Assembly: GCF_017498505.1 (NCBI RefSeq)
Contig: NZ_CP071798.1
Coordinates: 4,233,763 to 4,297,762, forward strand
Direction: 5' to 3'
DNA: 64,000 nucleotides
Source: Sporosarcina sp. Te-1
GTDB taxonomy: Bacteria; Bacillota; Bacilli; Bacillales_A; Planococcaceae
Within the stretch, counting starts at the first letter, position 1. Every line of letters begins with the position of its first letter. The notes below the pieces were generated by a model. That model was not told the origin of the DNA. It searched no databases and was given only the letters and a program-made list of their open reading frames with translations. Position numbers and translations under genes: made by a program. This document shows positions 18,118 through 27,374 of the stretch, piece after piece.

Positions 18118-18800
18118 TGAAACGACAGCTTACTTTGAAGAATGGTCAAATTGTTGAAATTCGCCCTGTCGGATTGGAACAGTTGAAAGAGATTTTATCG
18201 CTCCAACAGAAGGTGTTTTCCACGCTTTCAACAAAAACGTTTCTTCAGCCGCTTACGGAGGAAGAGTTCGCCTACATTCTAGGTGGCAAAGGTGTTATGC
18301 TCGGTGTTTATCTACGAGGGGAGCTGATTGCATTTCGTGCCATGATGGAACCGGATGAATTGGATGATGAGCATCTTGGATTGGATGCAGGGCTTACGAA
18401 AGAAGAATTCTCAACTGTACTTTATTCCGAAATCACAAATGTGCACCCCGATTATAGAGGAAACAGCTTACAGCGGATTTTGGGCCGTATGCTGCTTGCT
18501 GAAATTGACCAGGAAAAGTACCGGTATATCTGTACCACGGTTGCCCCCTTCAACATTGCGAGTTTGAAAGATAAATTCAATTTGGGGATGCATATCGTGG
18601 CTTTAAAAGAAAAGTACGGAACGAAGCTTCGTTATATATTAATGAAGGATTTAACAGCTAGGCCAGTATACCGCGCTGCTTCCGTCTTCATTCATATGGG
18701 GAATACGGAACGCCAGCAAGAGTTGCTCGAGAAGGGCTGGGTCGGAGTCGGCATGGTGATGGAAGAAGATGAATGGAAAGTGGAATATCGGAAATTTTAA
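18117..18800 (+). CDS. GNAT family N-acyltransferase, partner of the racemase/epimerase
   Basis: A 227-residue protein with a GNAT core: the region LYSEITNVHPDYRGNSLQRI (about 101-120) corresponds to strand 4 and the acyl-CoA-binding turn, though the usual R-G-x-G is altered to R-G-N-S. The ATG shares a base with the stop of the racemase gene, so the two are translationally coupled. In Geobacillus, a racemase of this superfamily works with a GNAT succinyltransferase and a deacylase to convert D- into L-amino acids (established). A similar pathway is possible here, but no deacylase gene is next to the pair. Confidence 0.8.
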   Translation: MKRQLTLKNGQIVEIRPVGLEQLKEILSLQQKVFSTLSTKTFLQPLTEEEFAYILGGKGVMLGVYLRGELIAFRAMMEPDELDDEHLGLDAGLTKEEFSTVLYSEITNVHPDYRGNSLQRILGRMLLAEIDQEKYRYICTTVAPFNIASLKDKFNLGMHIVALKEKYGTKLRYILMKDLTARPVYRAASVFIHMGNTERQQELLEKGWVGVGMVMEEDEWKVEYRKF

Positions 18801-18808
18801 AAGAGGAC

Positions 18809-18840
18809 GGCTTTCATCAAAAGATGAAAGCTATTTTTAT
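18809..18840 (+). terminator. Terminator after the racemase-GNAT operon
   Basis: GCTTTCATC (18810-18818) pairs with GATGAAAGC (18823-18831) around a short A loop, followed by TATTTTTAT. Confidence 0.8.
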
Positions 18841-18943
18841 AGGTAAAAGGTTTTAGTGTCGTTATGTAATAAAAGTACTATTAAATTATGGTTAGCTGAA
18901 TTATAATTGAACCTACATTCTAAAATAAAGGAGTCAGTCACCC

Positions 18944-20632
18944 ATGAAACATACAGTAGGTAAAAAGATTTGGTTCGGTTTCCTCTCCGTTTTACTCATT
19001 ATGATTGTCATCGGAGCCTCAAGTTTATGGTCGCTATTCAAGGTGAGCGATGAATATCGTTTTCTAATAGATGATCGGATGAAGAAGATCGTACTTTTGG
19101 AAGAACTTTCTGCAAATCAAAACGAAATATCGAATAATATTCGCGGTTACATGCTCTATAAGGAACCGAGGTTGTTGGAAGACCGGGAACAATTAAACAA
19201 AGAGGCTAATCAACTGTTGGAAGAGCTTGATTCCCTTGTGAAAAGTGAAAGTGCAAGTAAGATATTAGCAGATGTAATAGATCGTATCAGTACACATGAA
19301 AGCATGACCGGGTTCATTTTGGAAGAATTTCAGAAAGGAAACGAAAAAGATGCCATTGGTCAAGCCTATGAAGCAACCGGGCAGCTGAAAAAAGCGAAAG
19401 ATGGAATCGATCAATTAATTGAGCATCAAAATAATCAACGGGATAAAACAGAAAAGGATTTACATAATGTACTTCTAATGACTCGCATATTGACCATTGG
19501 TCTCATAGCGGTCGCTATTGTTGGCAGCATTATAGTTGCACGTGTCATCAGTAATAGTATTGCAAGGCCTGTGGCGGCATTAACAACAGTCATCAAACAA
19601 ATGGCGGATGGAAATTTTTCATCAGAGCCAATCCAAATCAAAAATAAGGATGAAATCGGTGAAATGGCGTCTGCTTTTAATGTGATGGCAAGTGATATCC
19701 GACATATCATCTCACACACGAGGGAAACGGCAGTTCAACTGGCGGTTCAAGCGGAAGAACTGTCAGCCAGTTCCGAAGAGAGCTTGGCTGCATCCGAAAT
19801 GGTGGCAGAAATTGCTGAGAAAAATATTATGGCGAGCGATGCGCAAGTCGCTATTGTTCAAGAGTCGAATGCTTCTATGAAAGAGATGGAGGCAGGCATC
19901 GACCGGATTACGGAAGAAAATGATCATATGTTAAAATCCACGGGAGAGGTGACTCACTTAGTCTCGGACGGAGCGTCTCTTATGACAGAATTCACTGTTC
20001 AAATGAAATCGATCAACCAGACGATGGAAGAGTCCGTTCAGACGATCTCCGAAATGGCTTCACAATCGGAGCAGATCCGCAGCGTCACTTCGTTGATTAC
20101 TGCGATTGCGGAGCAAACCAATTTGCTTGCGCTGAATGCAGCCATTGAGGCCGCAAGAGCCGGTGAACACGGAAAAGGGTTTGCCGTTGTGGCAGAGGAA
20201 GTACGCAACTTGGCTGAGCAATCAAAACAATCTGCTGAGGAGATTGGCAGAATGGTAGAAACCATGATCCAAAATGTTAACAACGCAGTAGCGAGAACAG
20301 AGGATGGCAGCCGACGGGTTGCCGATGGTTTAACGGTCACCGGTAAGACGAACGAAGTATTTGAACAGATTGAAAAGGCAGCAGTGGAAGTAGCTGATAA
20401 GGTGAACAATGTGTCAGCAGCGATTGTGCAAATGACTTCCATGGTGAACGAGGTAGCAACTGGAGCTGCGGAAGTGGAGAAATTGGCTGTCAAAGGGGCA
20501 GCAGAGGCACAATCCACTAGTGCGGCGACGGAACAACAACTGGCTGCCAATCAAGAAATTTCATCCAGCTCTCAACAGCTGGCCACGCTGGCTGAAAAAC
20601 TGCAAAGTGATCTTTCGAAATTCACTGTGTAA
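18944..20632 (+). CDS. Methyl-accepting chemotaxis protein (first of three paralogues)
   Basis: A 562-residue chemoreceptor. TM1 is at about residues 9-30, an extracytoplasmic four-helix-bundle-type sensor domain of about 150 residues follows, then TM2 (about 183-203), a HAMP domain (ISNSIARPVAALTTVIKQMA) and a long signalling coiled coil. The hairpin tip [20 protein letters not shown] is intact, so it should bind CheA/CheW. It lies behind AAAGGAG. The sensor domain carries the asparagine-containing QNEISNNIRGYMLYKE stretch also seen in the two paralogues. The ligand is unknown. No C-terminal CheR-binding pentapeptide is present. Confidence 0.93.
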   Translation: MKHTVGKKIWFGFLSVLLIMIVIGASSLWSLFKVSDEYRFLIDDRMKKIVLLEELSANQNEISNNIRGYMLYKEPRLLEDREQLNKEANQLLEELDSLVKSESASKILADVIDRISTHESMTGFILEEFQKGNEKDAIGQAYEATGQLKKAKDGIDQLIEHQNNQRDKTEKDLHNVLLMTRILTIGLIAVAIVGSIIVARVISNSIARPVAALTTVIKQMADGNFSSEPIQIKNKDEIGEMASAFNVMASDIRHIISHTRETAVQLAVQAEELSASSEESLAASEMVAEIAEKNIMASDAQVAIVQESNASMKEMEAGIDRITEENDHMLKSTGEVTHLVSDGASLMTEFTVQMKSINQTMEESVQTISEMASQSEQIRSVTSLITAIAEQTNLLALNAAIEAARAGEHGKGFAVVAEEVRNLAEQSKQSAEEIGRMVETMIQNVNNAVARTEDGSRRVADGLTVTGKTNEVFEQIEKAAVEVADKVNNVSAAIVQMTSMVNEVATGAAEVEKLAVKGAAEAQSTSAATEQQLAANQEISSSSQQLATLAEKLQSDLSKFTV

Positions 20633-20658
20633 TAGTATTTTTTAATAGTAACAAAACG

Positions 20659-20690
20659 GGATGGCTTCCCCATGAAGCCATCCTTTTTTT
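20659..20690 (+). terminator. Terminator after the first chemoreceptor gene
   Basis: GGATGGCTTC (20659-20668) pairs perfectly with GAAGCCATCC (20674-20683) and is followed by seven T. Confidence 0.9.
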
Positions 20691-20832
20691 CTTTAGGTTA
20701 GGTAAAAAGATCCACATACCCTCCTTGGTTTACTGTGAAAAAGGAAATATGTTCGATTTATTGGTTATCTTCTTCTTAATACAAATGATATAGTTTATAC
20801 TATTTATGGCATAATAGTTTAGGAGGATACTA

Positions 20833-22521
20833 ATGAAATTTTCTGTTAGCAAAAAAATGTGGGCGGGGTTCCTTGGGTTAGTCTTGTTACTTATTGTCTC
20901 AGGTGTACTGAACTATTTAACCATCCCCGATATTAAACAGAGATACACGTATTTAATTGACGATCGGTTGGAAAATGTGATAACTCTAGAACAGCTGGCA
21001 ACCAACCAAAACGAAATTTCCAATGATCTGCGAGGATATTTACTATATAAACAAGTCAATTACTTGAAAGACCGTCGGGAGTTACTGGGAAATTTTAACA
21101 TGTCCATTGAGAGGTTGGCTGCTAATTTTGACGATGAGACGGCGCAAGCATTATTGCAAGAAATCAAAGTCGCAGCAGCAAACTATGAAGAATTGACTGC
21201 GGGGGCGATCAGTGCATTTCATAATGGCGACAACGATGAAGCACTACGGCAAGCGGGTAAAGCGGAACCGTATCAGTCACTCATATCTGAGAAAGCGAAG
21301 GAGTTAATAAACTATCAAAGGGAACAAGTAGAGACGACTCAAAAACAGTTGGATAAGCGGCTGCAAGTGACTGGTTTTTTCATATTGGGAGTTATTGTGG
21401 CAGCCACTGTAATAAGTATTGTGATCGCAACAGTCATTAGCCGAAGCATCACGAGACCGGTTAGAAAGGTGACAACTTCACTAAAACAGCTTGCTTCCGG
21501 CGATTTTTCAATGGAACCGCTCCGCATCAAAAACAGGGATGAAATTGGTGAAATGGCGGATGCCTTCAATGAGATGGCAGCTGATCTAAGGGCTATAATC
21601 GGCTCGACCCGCCAGACTGCACATGAGTTAGCTGCCCAGGCAGAGGAATTATCCGCAAGTTCCGAAGAAAACCTGGCCGCTTCTGAAATGGTGGCGGAAA
21701 TTGCTGAAAAGAACTTGATTTCCAGTGATATGCAAACAAATCTCGTGACAGAATCCGTTTCGGCAATGTCAGAAATGACGGAAGGTATAAACCAAATCAC
21801 CAACCATAATGATGCAATGCTCACATCGTCTGAACAGGTGACTCTTCTAGTGGAGGATGGGTCAGCGCTCATGAAAGAAGTAACAGATCAGATGTCTACC
21901 ATTTCCCTGTCCATTCAGGAATCAGCACATGTTATAAGCCAGTTGGCCGAGCACTCTGAAAATATTCGCCAAGTGACTCATCTCATTACGGATATCGCGG
22001 AGCAAACGAACTTATTGGCATTGAATGCGGCAATCGAGGCGGCACGTGCAGGCGAACATGGGAAAGGTTTCGCTGTTGTCGCAGATGAAGTTAGGAACTT
22101 GGCTGAGCAGTCTAAACAATCCGCGACAAATATTGGCCGCATGATTGAAACAATCATTAACAATGTTGCATTGGCAGTGGGAAGTACCGAGGCAGGAACA
22201 GAGAAAATACAAGAAGGGTTGGGCATTACAGTGCGGACAAGTCGTGTCTTTATAGAGATTGAAGGTGCAGTAACGGAAGTCAAAGAGAAGGTACAATCAG
22301 TATCCGCTGCTATACTGCAAATTCAGCAGATGACAGAACAGGTGCAAGAGGGAGCTGCCAAAGTGCAGGAGTTGGCTGCCCAAAGTGCGGCTGAAGCACA
22401 ATCGACAAGCGCTGCGACAGAAGAGCAGCTAGCTTCCAATGAAGAAATCTCTTCCAGCGCCCAATCCCTTTCAGAAGCGGCGGAAAAGCTGCAAAGTGAA
22501 ATGGCTCGATTTACAATATAA
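20833..22521 (+). CDS. Methyl-accepting chemotaxis protein (second paralogue)
   Basis: Also 562 residues and clearly a duplicate of the preceding gene: TM1, four-helix sensor domain with the matching [18 protein letters not shown]2, HAMP ([19 protein letters not shown]) and the signalling tip [20 protein letters not shown]. The sensor domains have diverged far more than the signalling half, as expected if they detect different ligands. The start follows AGGAGG. It has its own terminator, so the two genes are transcribed separately or with partial read-through. Confidence 0.93.
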   Translation: MKFSVSKKMWAGFLGLVLLLIVSGVLNYLTIPDIKQRYTYLIDDRLENVITLEQLATNQNEISNDLRGYLLYKQVNYLKDRRELLGNFNMSIERLAANFDDETAQALLQEIKVAAANYEELTAGAISAFHNGDNDEALRQAGKAEPYQSLISEKAKELINYQREQVETTQKQLDKRLQVTGFFILGVIVAATVISIVIATVISRSITRPVRKVTTSLKQLASGDFSMEPLRIKNRDEIGEMADAFNEMAADLRAIIGSTRQTAHELAAQAEELSASSEENLAASEMVAEIAEKNLISSDMQTNLVTESVSAMSEMTEGINQITNHNDAMLTSSEQVTLLVEDGSALMKEVTDQMSTISLSIQESAHVISQLAEHSENIRQVTHLITDIAEQTNLLALNAAIEAARAGEHGKGFAVVADEVRNLAEQSKQSATNIGRMIETIINNVALAVGSTEAGTEKIQEGLGITVRTSRVFIEIEGAVTEVKEKVQSVSAAILQIQQMTEQVQEGAAKVQELAAQSAAEAQSTSAATEEQLASNEEISSSAQSLSEAAEKLQSEMARFTI

Positions 22522-22541
22522 GCTTAGTAGTCTCAAAACTT

Positions 22542-22586
22542 AATCAGATGAAGAAAAATATGTCGTTTTTCTTCATCTGATTTCTT
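22542..22586 (+). terminator. Terminator after the second chemoreceptor gene
   Basis: A 17-bp perfect stem (22542-22558 with 22566-22582) is followed by TCTTT. From here to the helicase start at 22817 I see no gene. Confidence 0.85.
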
Positions 22587-22816
22587 TACGTTACCAAAAC
22601 CGCTGACCTTTCGACCGAGAAAAGTGATCGATAACCACGAAAAACTAAATAGCTCCATATTAATTCAATGAAAAAGACATACTGATACAAGTTTTCTGTA
22701 AAATCGTCTTGCCCGAAATGTTACCCCATGGTACAATCAATTTCTGTTTCAATCCCCAACATCTCAATCACTACATAACGCAGGACGCAAAATATGCAAA
22801 TTGGAGGATCTGTACA

Positions 22817-25054
22817 ATGCAGAAACACCCTGATTTTGATTTTGAATTGGAGCGTCTCGACTACACGAAGAAATACATGCAGACACTGTTGGAAGTGTCA
22901 CAGCGTGATGTGAAATCCTCGCAGGAACAAATTCGGCATGCGATGGCTGACTTGGATTATTTGGATTCCAGTTTAAGCTTCATCAACATTTTGACAAACA
23001 CCCGATTTTTTGAAATGGCCCGCTCCCAGAAGGAAGGGCTTGAAGCCATTCAGCAAAAGCCTTATTTTGCCCGTATTCATTTCCAGACGGAAGGAGAAAA
23101 GGACCAATTCCTCTACATTGGAAAGACGTCGGTTTTTCATCAGGAAACCCAAGAGCCGATTATTGTCGACTGGCGTTCACCTGTTGCAAATGTTTATTAC
23201 GATGGAAGATTGGGCGATCTGACGTACCAAGTCCGTGATGAGGAAATCAGTGGGCATCTCTTTTCAAAACGCCAATATAAAATCGAGGAAGGCGAACTGC
23301 TCGATATCCGGGACATCGATCTGACAACAAATGACGAATTGCTTCAAGAAGCGCTTTCCGGCAAGGCGGATGTCCGGCTTACTGAAATTGTTTCTACCAT
23401 TCAGGCGGAGCAGAACGAAATTATCCGGGCTAATTTACATCAGCCGATTATCGTGCAAGGGGCGGCGGGTAGTGGAAAGACCACAATCGCTCTTCATCGA
23501 ATCTCGTATTTTCTTTATACGATGACAGATTTTCCGGCAAATAAATTGATGATTTTAGCGCCGAGTAAACTGTTCATGGACTATATCGGAGATGTATTGC
23601 CAGAATTAGGAGTAGGCAATATCTATCAATCGACATTTGACGAGTATGTACTTCAGGCAACGGGTTTGTCCTTGAAATTGACTGATCCGAATCGTAAACT
23701 GGAGCACTTGACAGCTGCAGAATCAATGGGGGAAGAATCGTTGTTTCTTACCCGGATGAAAGGATCATTGCAGTATCGCACGATAATGCAGCGGTATATT
23801 GAAAAGTTGGAAGAGGACACGGCCAGTCTGTTTGAAGATGTGTACATTGATAAATACCGGATTATGAGAGCGACACGATTGAAACGGCTCTTCATGGAAG
23901 ATTTCCGCTACATGCCGATCGAGAAGCGTCTTGATCGGATTAAACTCGTTATGCAAACGGAAGTGACGCGGAAACGGAAGCAGCTGTATTCCAACTTGTC
24001 CGCTAAATACGAGGAGGCGCTCGATAAAGCGCTCTATGGAATCCGGGATGATGAAAAACGGCGTGCGCGGATTACAAGGGTGATGGAGGAACGGGATACG
24101 AGATTGCCGGCAATCGAAAAAGAAGGGAAATCGAAAGTAGCAAGCTATATGAAGCGATTTAAAAAACATCATGTGAAGCGACTCTATCGAAATTGGTTGA
24201 CAGATCAGGAGTTACAAGAAAAATTGGCGTTTGATTGGACTGCTGACGAACGCAATTTATTGCTGGAGGCACATCGGAAAGAAACATGGGAGACGGAGGA
24301 TTTGGCGGCTCTCTTCTATTTGCATGTCAAAATCAAGGGACTCTCGGACGACTGGAAGATGCGGGTTGTGTTTATTGACGAGGTGCAAGACTACAGTGAG
24401 TTCCAACTATCGGCATTGCAGGAGGGACTAGGAACGGATATGTTCACGATGGTCGGCGATCTTGCGCAAGGAATCCATAGCTACCGGGCACTGACATCTT
24501 GGGAACCGATCCAGGACATGTTTCCCCGTGCGACGTATACCACATTGCAAAAGAGCTACCGGACGACAATTGAAATTATGGAGCTGGCTAATGAAGTGTT
24601 GAAGGAAATGGAAGAGGAGCTTCCTCTCGTCGAGCCGGTCGTCCGTCATGGCCGTGAACCTGAGTTTTATGATATGCAAGAGCTGGAGACGGAGAAATTC
24701 CAAGCCATATATGAAGAAATCCGTCTGCGCGGTCATCGGTCGGTTGCGTTGATCTGTAAAACTAGAAAAGAAGCGCGAGAAATCTTCAGTAAATTGGAGA
24801 GTGCAGGCATGTCCGTCCAATTGCTGGAGGAGCAGTCTGACATCGATGGGGACCGGATGCTCATTGTCCCGAGCCATTTATCGAAGGGTCTCGAGTTCGA
24901 TGCAGTAATCGTGGCTGCTTTTGACGATCCATTCCGTGATCAGCCGATCGATCGCAAACTCATTTATGTGGCGATGACTAGGCCGATGCATGAATTGCAT
25001 TTGATTACATCCGCAAGTCCGGAAATTTTAGGCGGTCTTAGAAAAAACGAGTAA
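22817..25054 (+). CDS. helD: RNA polymerase recycling motor HelD (UvrD-like ATPase)
   Basis: A superfamily 1 ATPase of 745 residues that frees stalled RNA polymerase from DNA or nucleic acid. The N-terminal coiled coil (about 5-70) is the part that enters the secondary channel in known HelD proteins. Walker A is GAAGSGKTT (about 215-223), Walker B FIDEVQDYSEFQ (about 517-528), with later helicase motifs QKSYRTTIEIMELAN and YVAMTRPMHELHL. ATG 22817 is chosen because GGAGG (22803-22807) lies 9 bases before it; the frame is open further upstream but has no ribosome binding site. Confidence 0.9.
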   Translation: MQKHPDFDFELERLDYTKKYMQTLLEVSQRDVKSSQEQIRHAMADLDYLDSSLSFINILTNTRFFEMARSQKEGLEAIQQKPYFARIHFQTEGEKDQFLYIGKTSVFHQETQEPIIVDWRSPVANVYYDGRLGDLTYQVRDEEISGHLFSKRQYKIEEGELLDIRDIDLTTNDELLQEALSGKADVRLTEIVSTIQAEQNEIIRANLHQPIIVQGAAGSGKTTIALHRISYFLYTMTDFPANKLMILAPSKLFMDYIGDVLPELGVGNIYQSTFDEYVLQATGLSLKLTDPNRKLEHLTAAESMGEESLFLTRMKGSLQYRTIMQRYIEKLEEDTASLFEDVYIDKYRIMRATRLKRLFMEDFRYMPIEKRLDRIKLVMQTEVTRKRKQLYSNLSAKYEEALDKALYGIRDDEKRRARITRVMEERDTRLPAIEKEGKSKVASYMKRFKKHHVKRLYRNWLTDQELQEKLAFDWTADERNLLLEAHRKETWETEDLAALFYLHVKIKGLSDDWKMRVVFIDEVQDYSEFQLSALQEGLGTDMFTMVGDLAQGIHSYRALTSWEPIQDMFPRATYTTLQKSYRTTIEIMELANEVLKEMEEELPLVEPVVRHGREPEFYDMQELETEKFQAIYEEIRLRGHRSVALICKTRKEAREIFSKLESAGMSVQLLEEQSDIDGDRMLIVPSHLSKGLEFDAVIVAAFDDPFRDQPIDRKLIYVAMTRPMHELHLITSASPEILGGLRKNE

Positions 25055-25068
25055 AGTATAATGGAGTA

Positions 25069-25097
25069 GGGGGGTCCTAAATAGGGACCTCTTTTCT
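25069..25097 (+). terminator. Terminator after helD
   Basis: GGGGTCC (25071-25077) pairs with GGACCTC (25085-25091, one G-U pair), followed by TTTTCTTT. Confidence 0.75.
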
Positions 25098-25124
25098 TTA
25101 CGATTTATAAAAAACATAGAATCT

Positions 25125-25150
25125 AAAACTTTCTTCTACGATATTACGAA
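25125..25150 (+). promoter_or_regulatory. Possible ECF-type autoregulatory promoter
   Basis: AAAAC at 25125-25129 and CGAA at 25147-25150 are 17 bases apart, resembling the AAC-N16-CGTA layout of Bacillus ECF promoters. The position about 50 bases before an ECF sigma gene fits self-regulation. Several TACGA repeats overlap it. The match is loose. Confidence 0.3.
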
Positions 25151-25199
25151 TATAGTTACGAGGGCGGAAAGACTGAGGGAAAGCATGTGGTGACCGACT

Positions 25200-25751
25200 A
25201 TGGATGAACAGCGATGGATTAGGCAAATACAGAAAAAAGCGAGCGAACCTGCGGCAGATGCGCTTGTCTCCAAATACTACAAAGAGATGTATGGGTTTCA
25301 CTATAAACAGACCATGAATGTGGATTTATCGCTCGATTTGACGCAAGAATTGTTCATCGGCGCGTTGCAGGCAATCCGCAATTATGACAGTTCCAAAGCC
25401 TCCTTCCGGACATGGCTATACAAACTGGCATCTAATCGGCTTGTTGATTACTACCGGTCGAAAAGTTATCGGTACGCTCAACTCGCCCAACCGCTTGGCG
25501 AGTATGAAGTGGAGGATACCCACGATTTTGCGATATCGCTTGAGTATAAAGAGGATGTCCAAAAGGTGATCGGAATTGTCAACGGTTTGGATGCGAAACT
25601 TCAACAAATCATCCGTTTGAAATTATTTGGTGACTATACGCTTCCGGAAATAGCGGACATGGAATCGATTCCGCTGTCTACTGTCAAGACAAGGTACTAT
25701 GCCGCTTTGAAGTATATCCGGAAAGAAATGGAGGCGGTTCACGATGCATAA
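25200..25751 (+). CDS. ECF-type RNA polymerase sigma factor
   Basis: A 183-residue sigma-70 family protein with region 2 (LTQELFIGALQAIRNYD...FRTWLYKLASNRLVDYYR) and region 4 (LKLFGDYTLPEIADMES followed by PLSTVKTRYYAALKYI). There is no region 1 or 3, as in extracytoplasmic-function sigma factors. The ribosome binding site is weak (GTGGTGA). It begins a tightly packed operon with a membrane protein and an ABC exporter, a layout like the sigY-yxlCDEFG operon of B. subtilis. The following membrane protein is the only candidate anti-sigma factor. Confidence 0.88.
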   Translation: MDEQRWIRQIQKKASEPAADALVSKYYKEMYGFHYKQTMNVDLSLDLTQELFIGALQAIRNYDSSKASFRTWLYKLASNRLVDYYRSKSYRYAQLAQPLGEYEVEDTHDFAISLEYKEDVQKVIGIVNGLDAKLQQIIRLKLFGDYTLPEIADMESIPLSTVKTRYYAALKYIRKEMEAVHDA

Positions 25752-26502
25752 AGAAAAGTTTGAAATTCCAATGCCTGATGATGAGACAATTCAAAAACAA
25801 GTGAAGTTGATTGTCTCGCAAGGCGTACAACCAAAAGTTTCTTTTTACTCCTTCTTGCGAGAAATGATGAGCCAAGTGGGATGGCGTCATCTTTTTTCCG
25901 ATCGTCTTGAATTGGGTTTGATCTTTTTCCTTGCCCTTTCCATTAACAGCCTGCTGTTTCTATTGCCAGCTGATCTAGATGTTCAAGCCATCTACGGGGC
26001 GGTTTTCCTGATCTCTCCACTCGTTTTCCTAAGCTTGTCCATCTATGCTTTCGTGAATAAAACGGAGAATGCGACGTACGAAGTGGAGATGGCTTGCAAA
26101 TACAATGTGTATCAGATTGTCGCCTTCCGGATGCTCGTGTTCAGCATCATCGCGATTGTCACCAATACAATCGTTGTCAGTCTAGTCGTCATGCATTTTC
26201 CAACCGTCGAGTTCCTGCGTGCTTATATGATATCGACAACGTCACTATTTCTATTTTCCGTCCTGTTCCTTTATGCCTTGATGGGGAGGCATTCGAGGAA
26301 GTATGTCATCGGGATGGTCAGTCTTTGGCTCGCCGCCAATCTTTCCGTGCAAATAGTGGATGCAAATTTTTATTCCGCGTTTTTGATAAAAACGCCATTA
26401 GTCGTATATGCAATCGTCAACTCGGGCTGTCTATACGGTTTTGGCAAATCAATTAAGAGGTTCGCCCAATTCAAGCAAATGGAAGGAGTGTTATTCAGAT
26501 GA
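25744..26502 (+). CDS. Membrane protein, possible anti-sigma partner
   Basis: A 252-residue protein with a cytoplasmic N terminus of about 55 charged residues, then six hydrophobic segments (for example LIFFLALSINSLLFLLPA and LVFSIIAIVTNTIVVSLVV). It overlaps the sigma gene by 8 bases and the ATPase gene by 4. I recognise no family. The location between an ECF sigma factor and an ABC exporter, with a soluble N terminus, suggests control of the sigma factor, but no zinc-binding or other anti-sigma motif is visible. It might instead be a transporter component. Confidence 0.6.
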   Translation: MHKEKFEIPMPDDETIQKQVKLIVSQGVQPKVSFYSFLREMMSQVGWRHLFSDRLELGLIFFLALSINSLLFLLPADLDVQAIYGAVFLISPLVFLSLSIYAFVNKTENATYEVEMACKYNVYQIVAFRMLVFSIIAIVTNTIVVSLVVMHFPTVEFLRAYMISTTSLFLFSVLFLYALMGRHSRKYVIGMVSLWLAANLSVQIVDANFYSAFLIKTPLVVYAIVNSGCLYGFGKSIKRFAQFKQMEGVLFR

Positions 26503-27374
26503 TTGTTGTGAAGGATGTCTGCAAACGATATGGAGATTTCACCGCATTGGAAGATATCAGTTTGGAATTCTCCAATGGCCTCTACGGTTTACTTGCACCG
26601 AACGGGGCGGGGAAAACGACGTTGATCAAAATGCTGGCAACGTTGATCAGCCCTTCTTCAGGTGAGATTCAATATAACGGCGAGAATATTGTCGCGATGG
26701 ATCAACGATACCGAGAGCTGTTAGGATTTTTGCCACAGCATTTCGGTTTTTATAAAAATTATTCACCGGCTCAATATCTATTATATTTGGCGGCTTTGAA
26801 AGGGATACCGAAACAACAAGCGCGTCTTAAAATAGAAGAGCTTTTGGCAAAGGTCGCCCTCTCAGATGTGAAGCATAAGAAAATGAAGAAATTTTCAGGA
26901 GGCATGATTCAACGCGTTGGCATCGCGCAAGCTCTCTTGAACGATCCGAAAATTCTTATCTTAGATGAACCGACAGCGGGGCTGGATCCGAAAGAAAGAG
27001 CGCGTTTCCGGCATTTGCTTACCGATCTGGCACGGGAACGGCTTGTCATCATTTCGACTCATATCGTTTCGGATATTGAATCGATCGCCAATGAGATCAT
27101 TATGATCAAAAATAAACGATTGTTATATAAGGATTCCGTAGAACGGATTTGCGACACACTTCGAGGAGCTGTCTATGAGACGACAGTGGATTTTGGGCAG
27201 TTGGATGAATTCAGAAAGCGATTTGTTCTATTGTCTGAAAAGCAAGAGTATGGGAAGATGATTGTCCGGTTTATCCACAAGGGCGGAAAAGAGGAAGAAT
27301 GGATACCGGTCCAGCCGCAACTGGAGGATGTTTTCCTGTATGAATACCAAGATGAGATGGTCGAGGGATTGTAA
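26499..27374 (+). CDS. ABC transporter ATP-binding protein in ECF operon
   Basis: An exporter-type ATPase of 291 residues. Walker A is APNGAGKTT (about 36-44), signature FSGGMIQR, Walker B ILILDEPTAGLDP, with STHIVSD as the switch histidine. The C-terminal 80 residues are a small added domain common in ABC-2 exporters. It overlaps the upstream gene by 4 bases and the permease by 1. Together with the two permeases it forms one exporter. Confidence 0.92.
   Translation: MIVVKDVCKRYGDFTALEDISLEFSNGLYGLLAPNGAGKTTLIKMLATLISPSSGEIQYNGENIVAMDQRYRELLGFLPQHFGFYKNYSPAQYLLYLAALKGIPKQQARLKIEELLAKVALSDVKHKKMKKFSGGMIQRVGIAQALLNDPKILILDEPTAGLDPKERARFRHLLTDLARERLVIISTHIVSDIESIANEIIMIKNKRLLYKDSVERICDTLRGAVYETTVDFGQLDEFRKRFVLLSEKQEYGKMIVRFIHKGGKEEEWIPVQPQLEDVFLYEYQDEMVEGL

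Noticed and set aside
18856..18866. Third copy of the direct-repeat operator upstream of the first chemoreceptor
   Set aside because: Only one half (AACGAC on the minus strand) is present; the partner 11 bases away does not match.
18841..18943. Sigma-D promoter for the chemoreceptor gene
   Set aside because: No TAAA-N15-GCCGATAA pattern could be found here or before the other two chemoreceptors.
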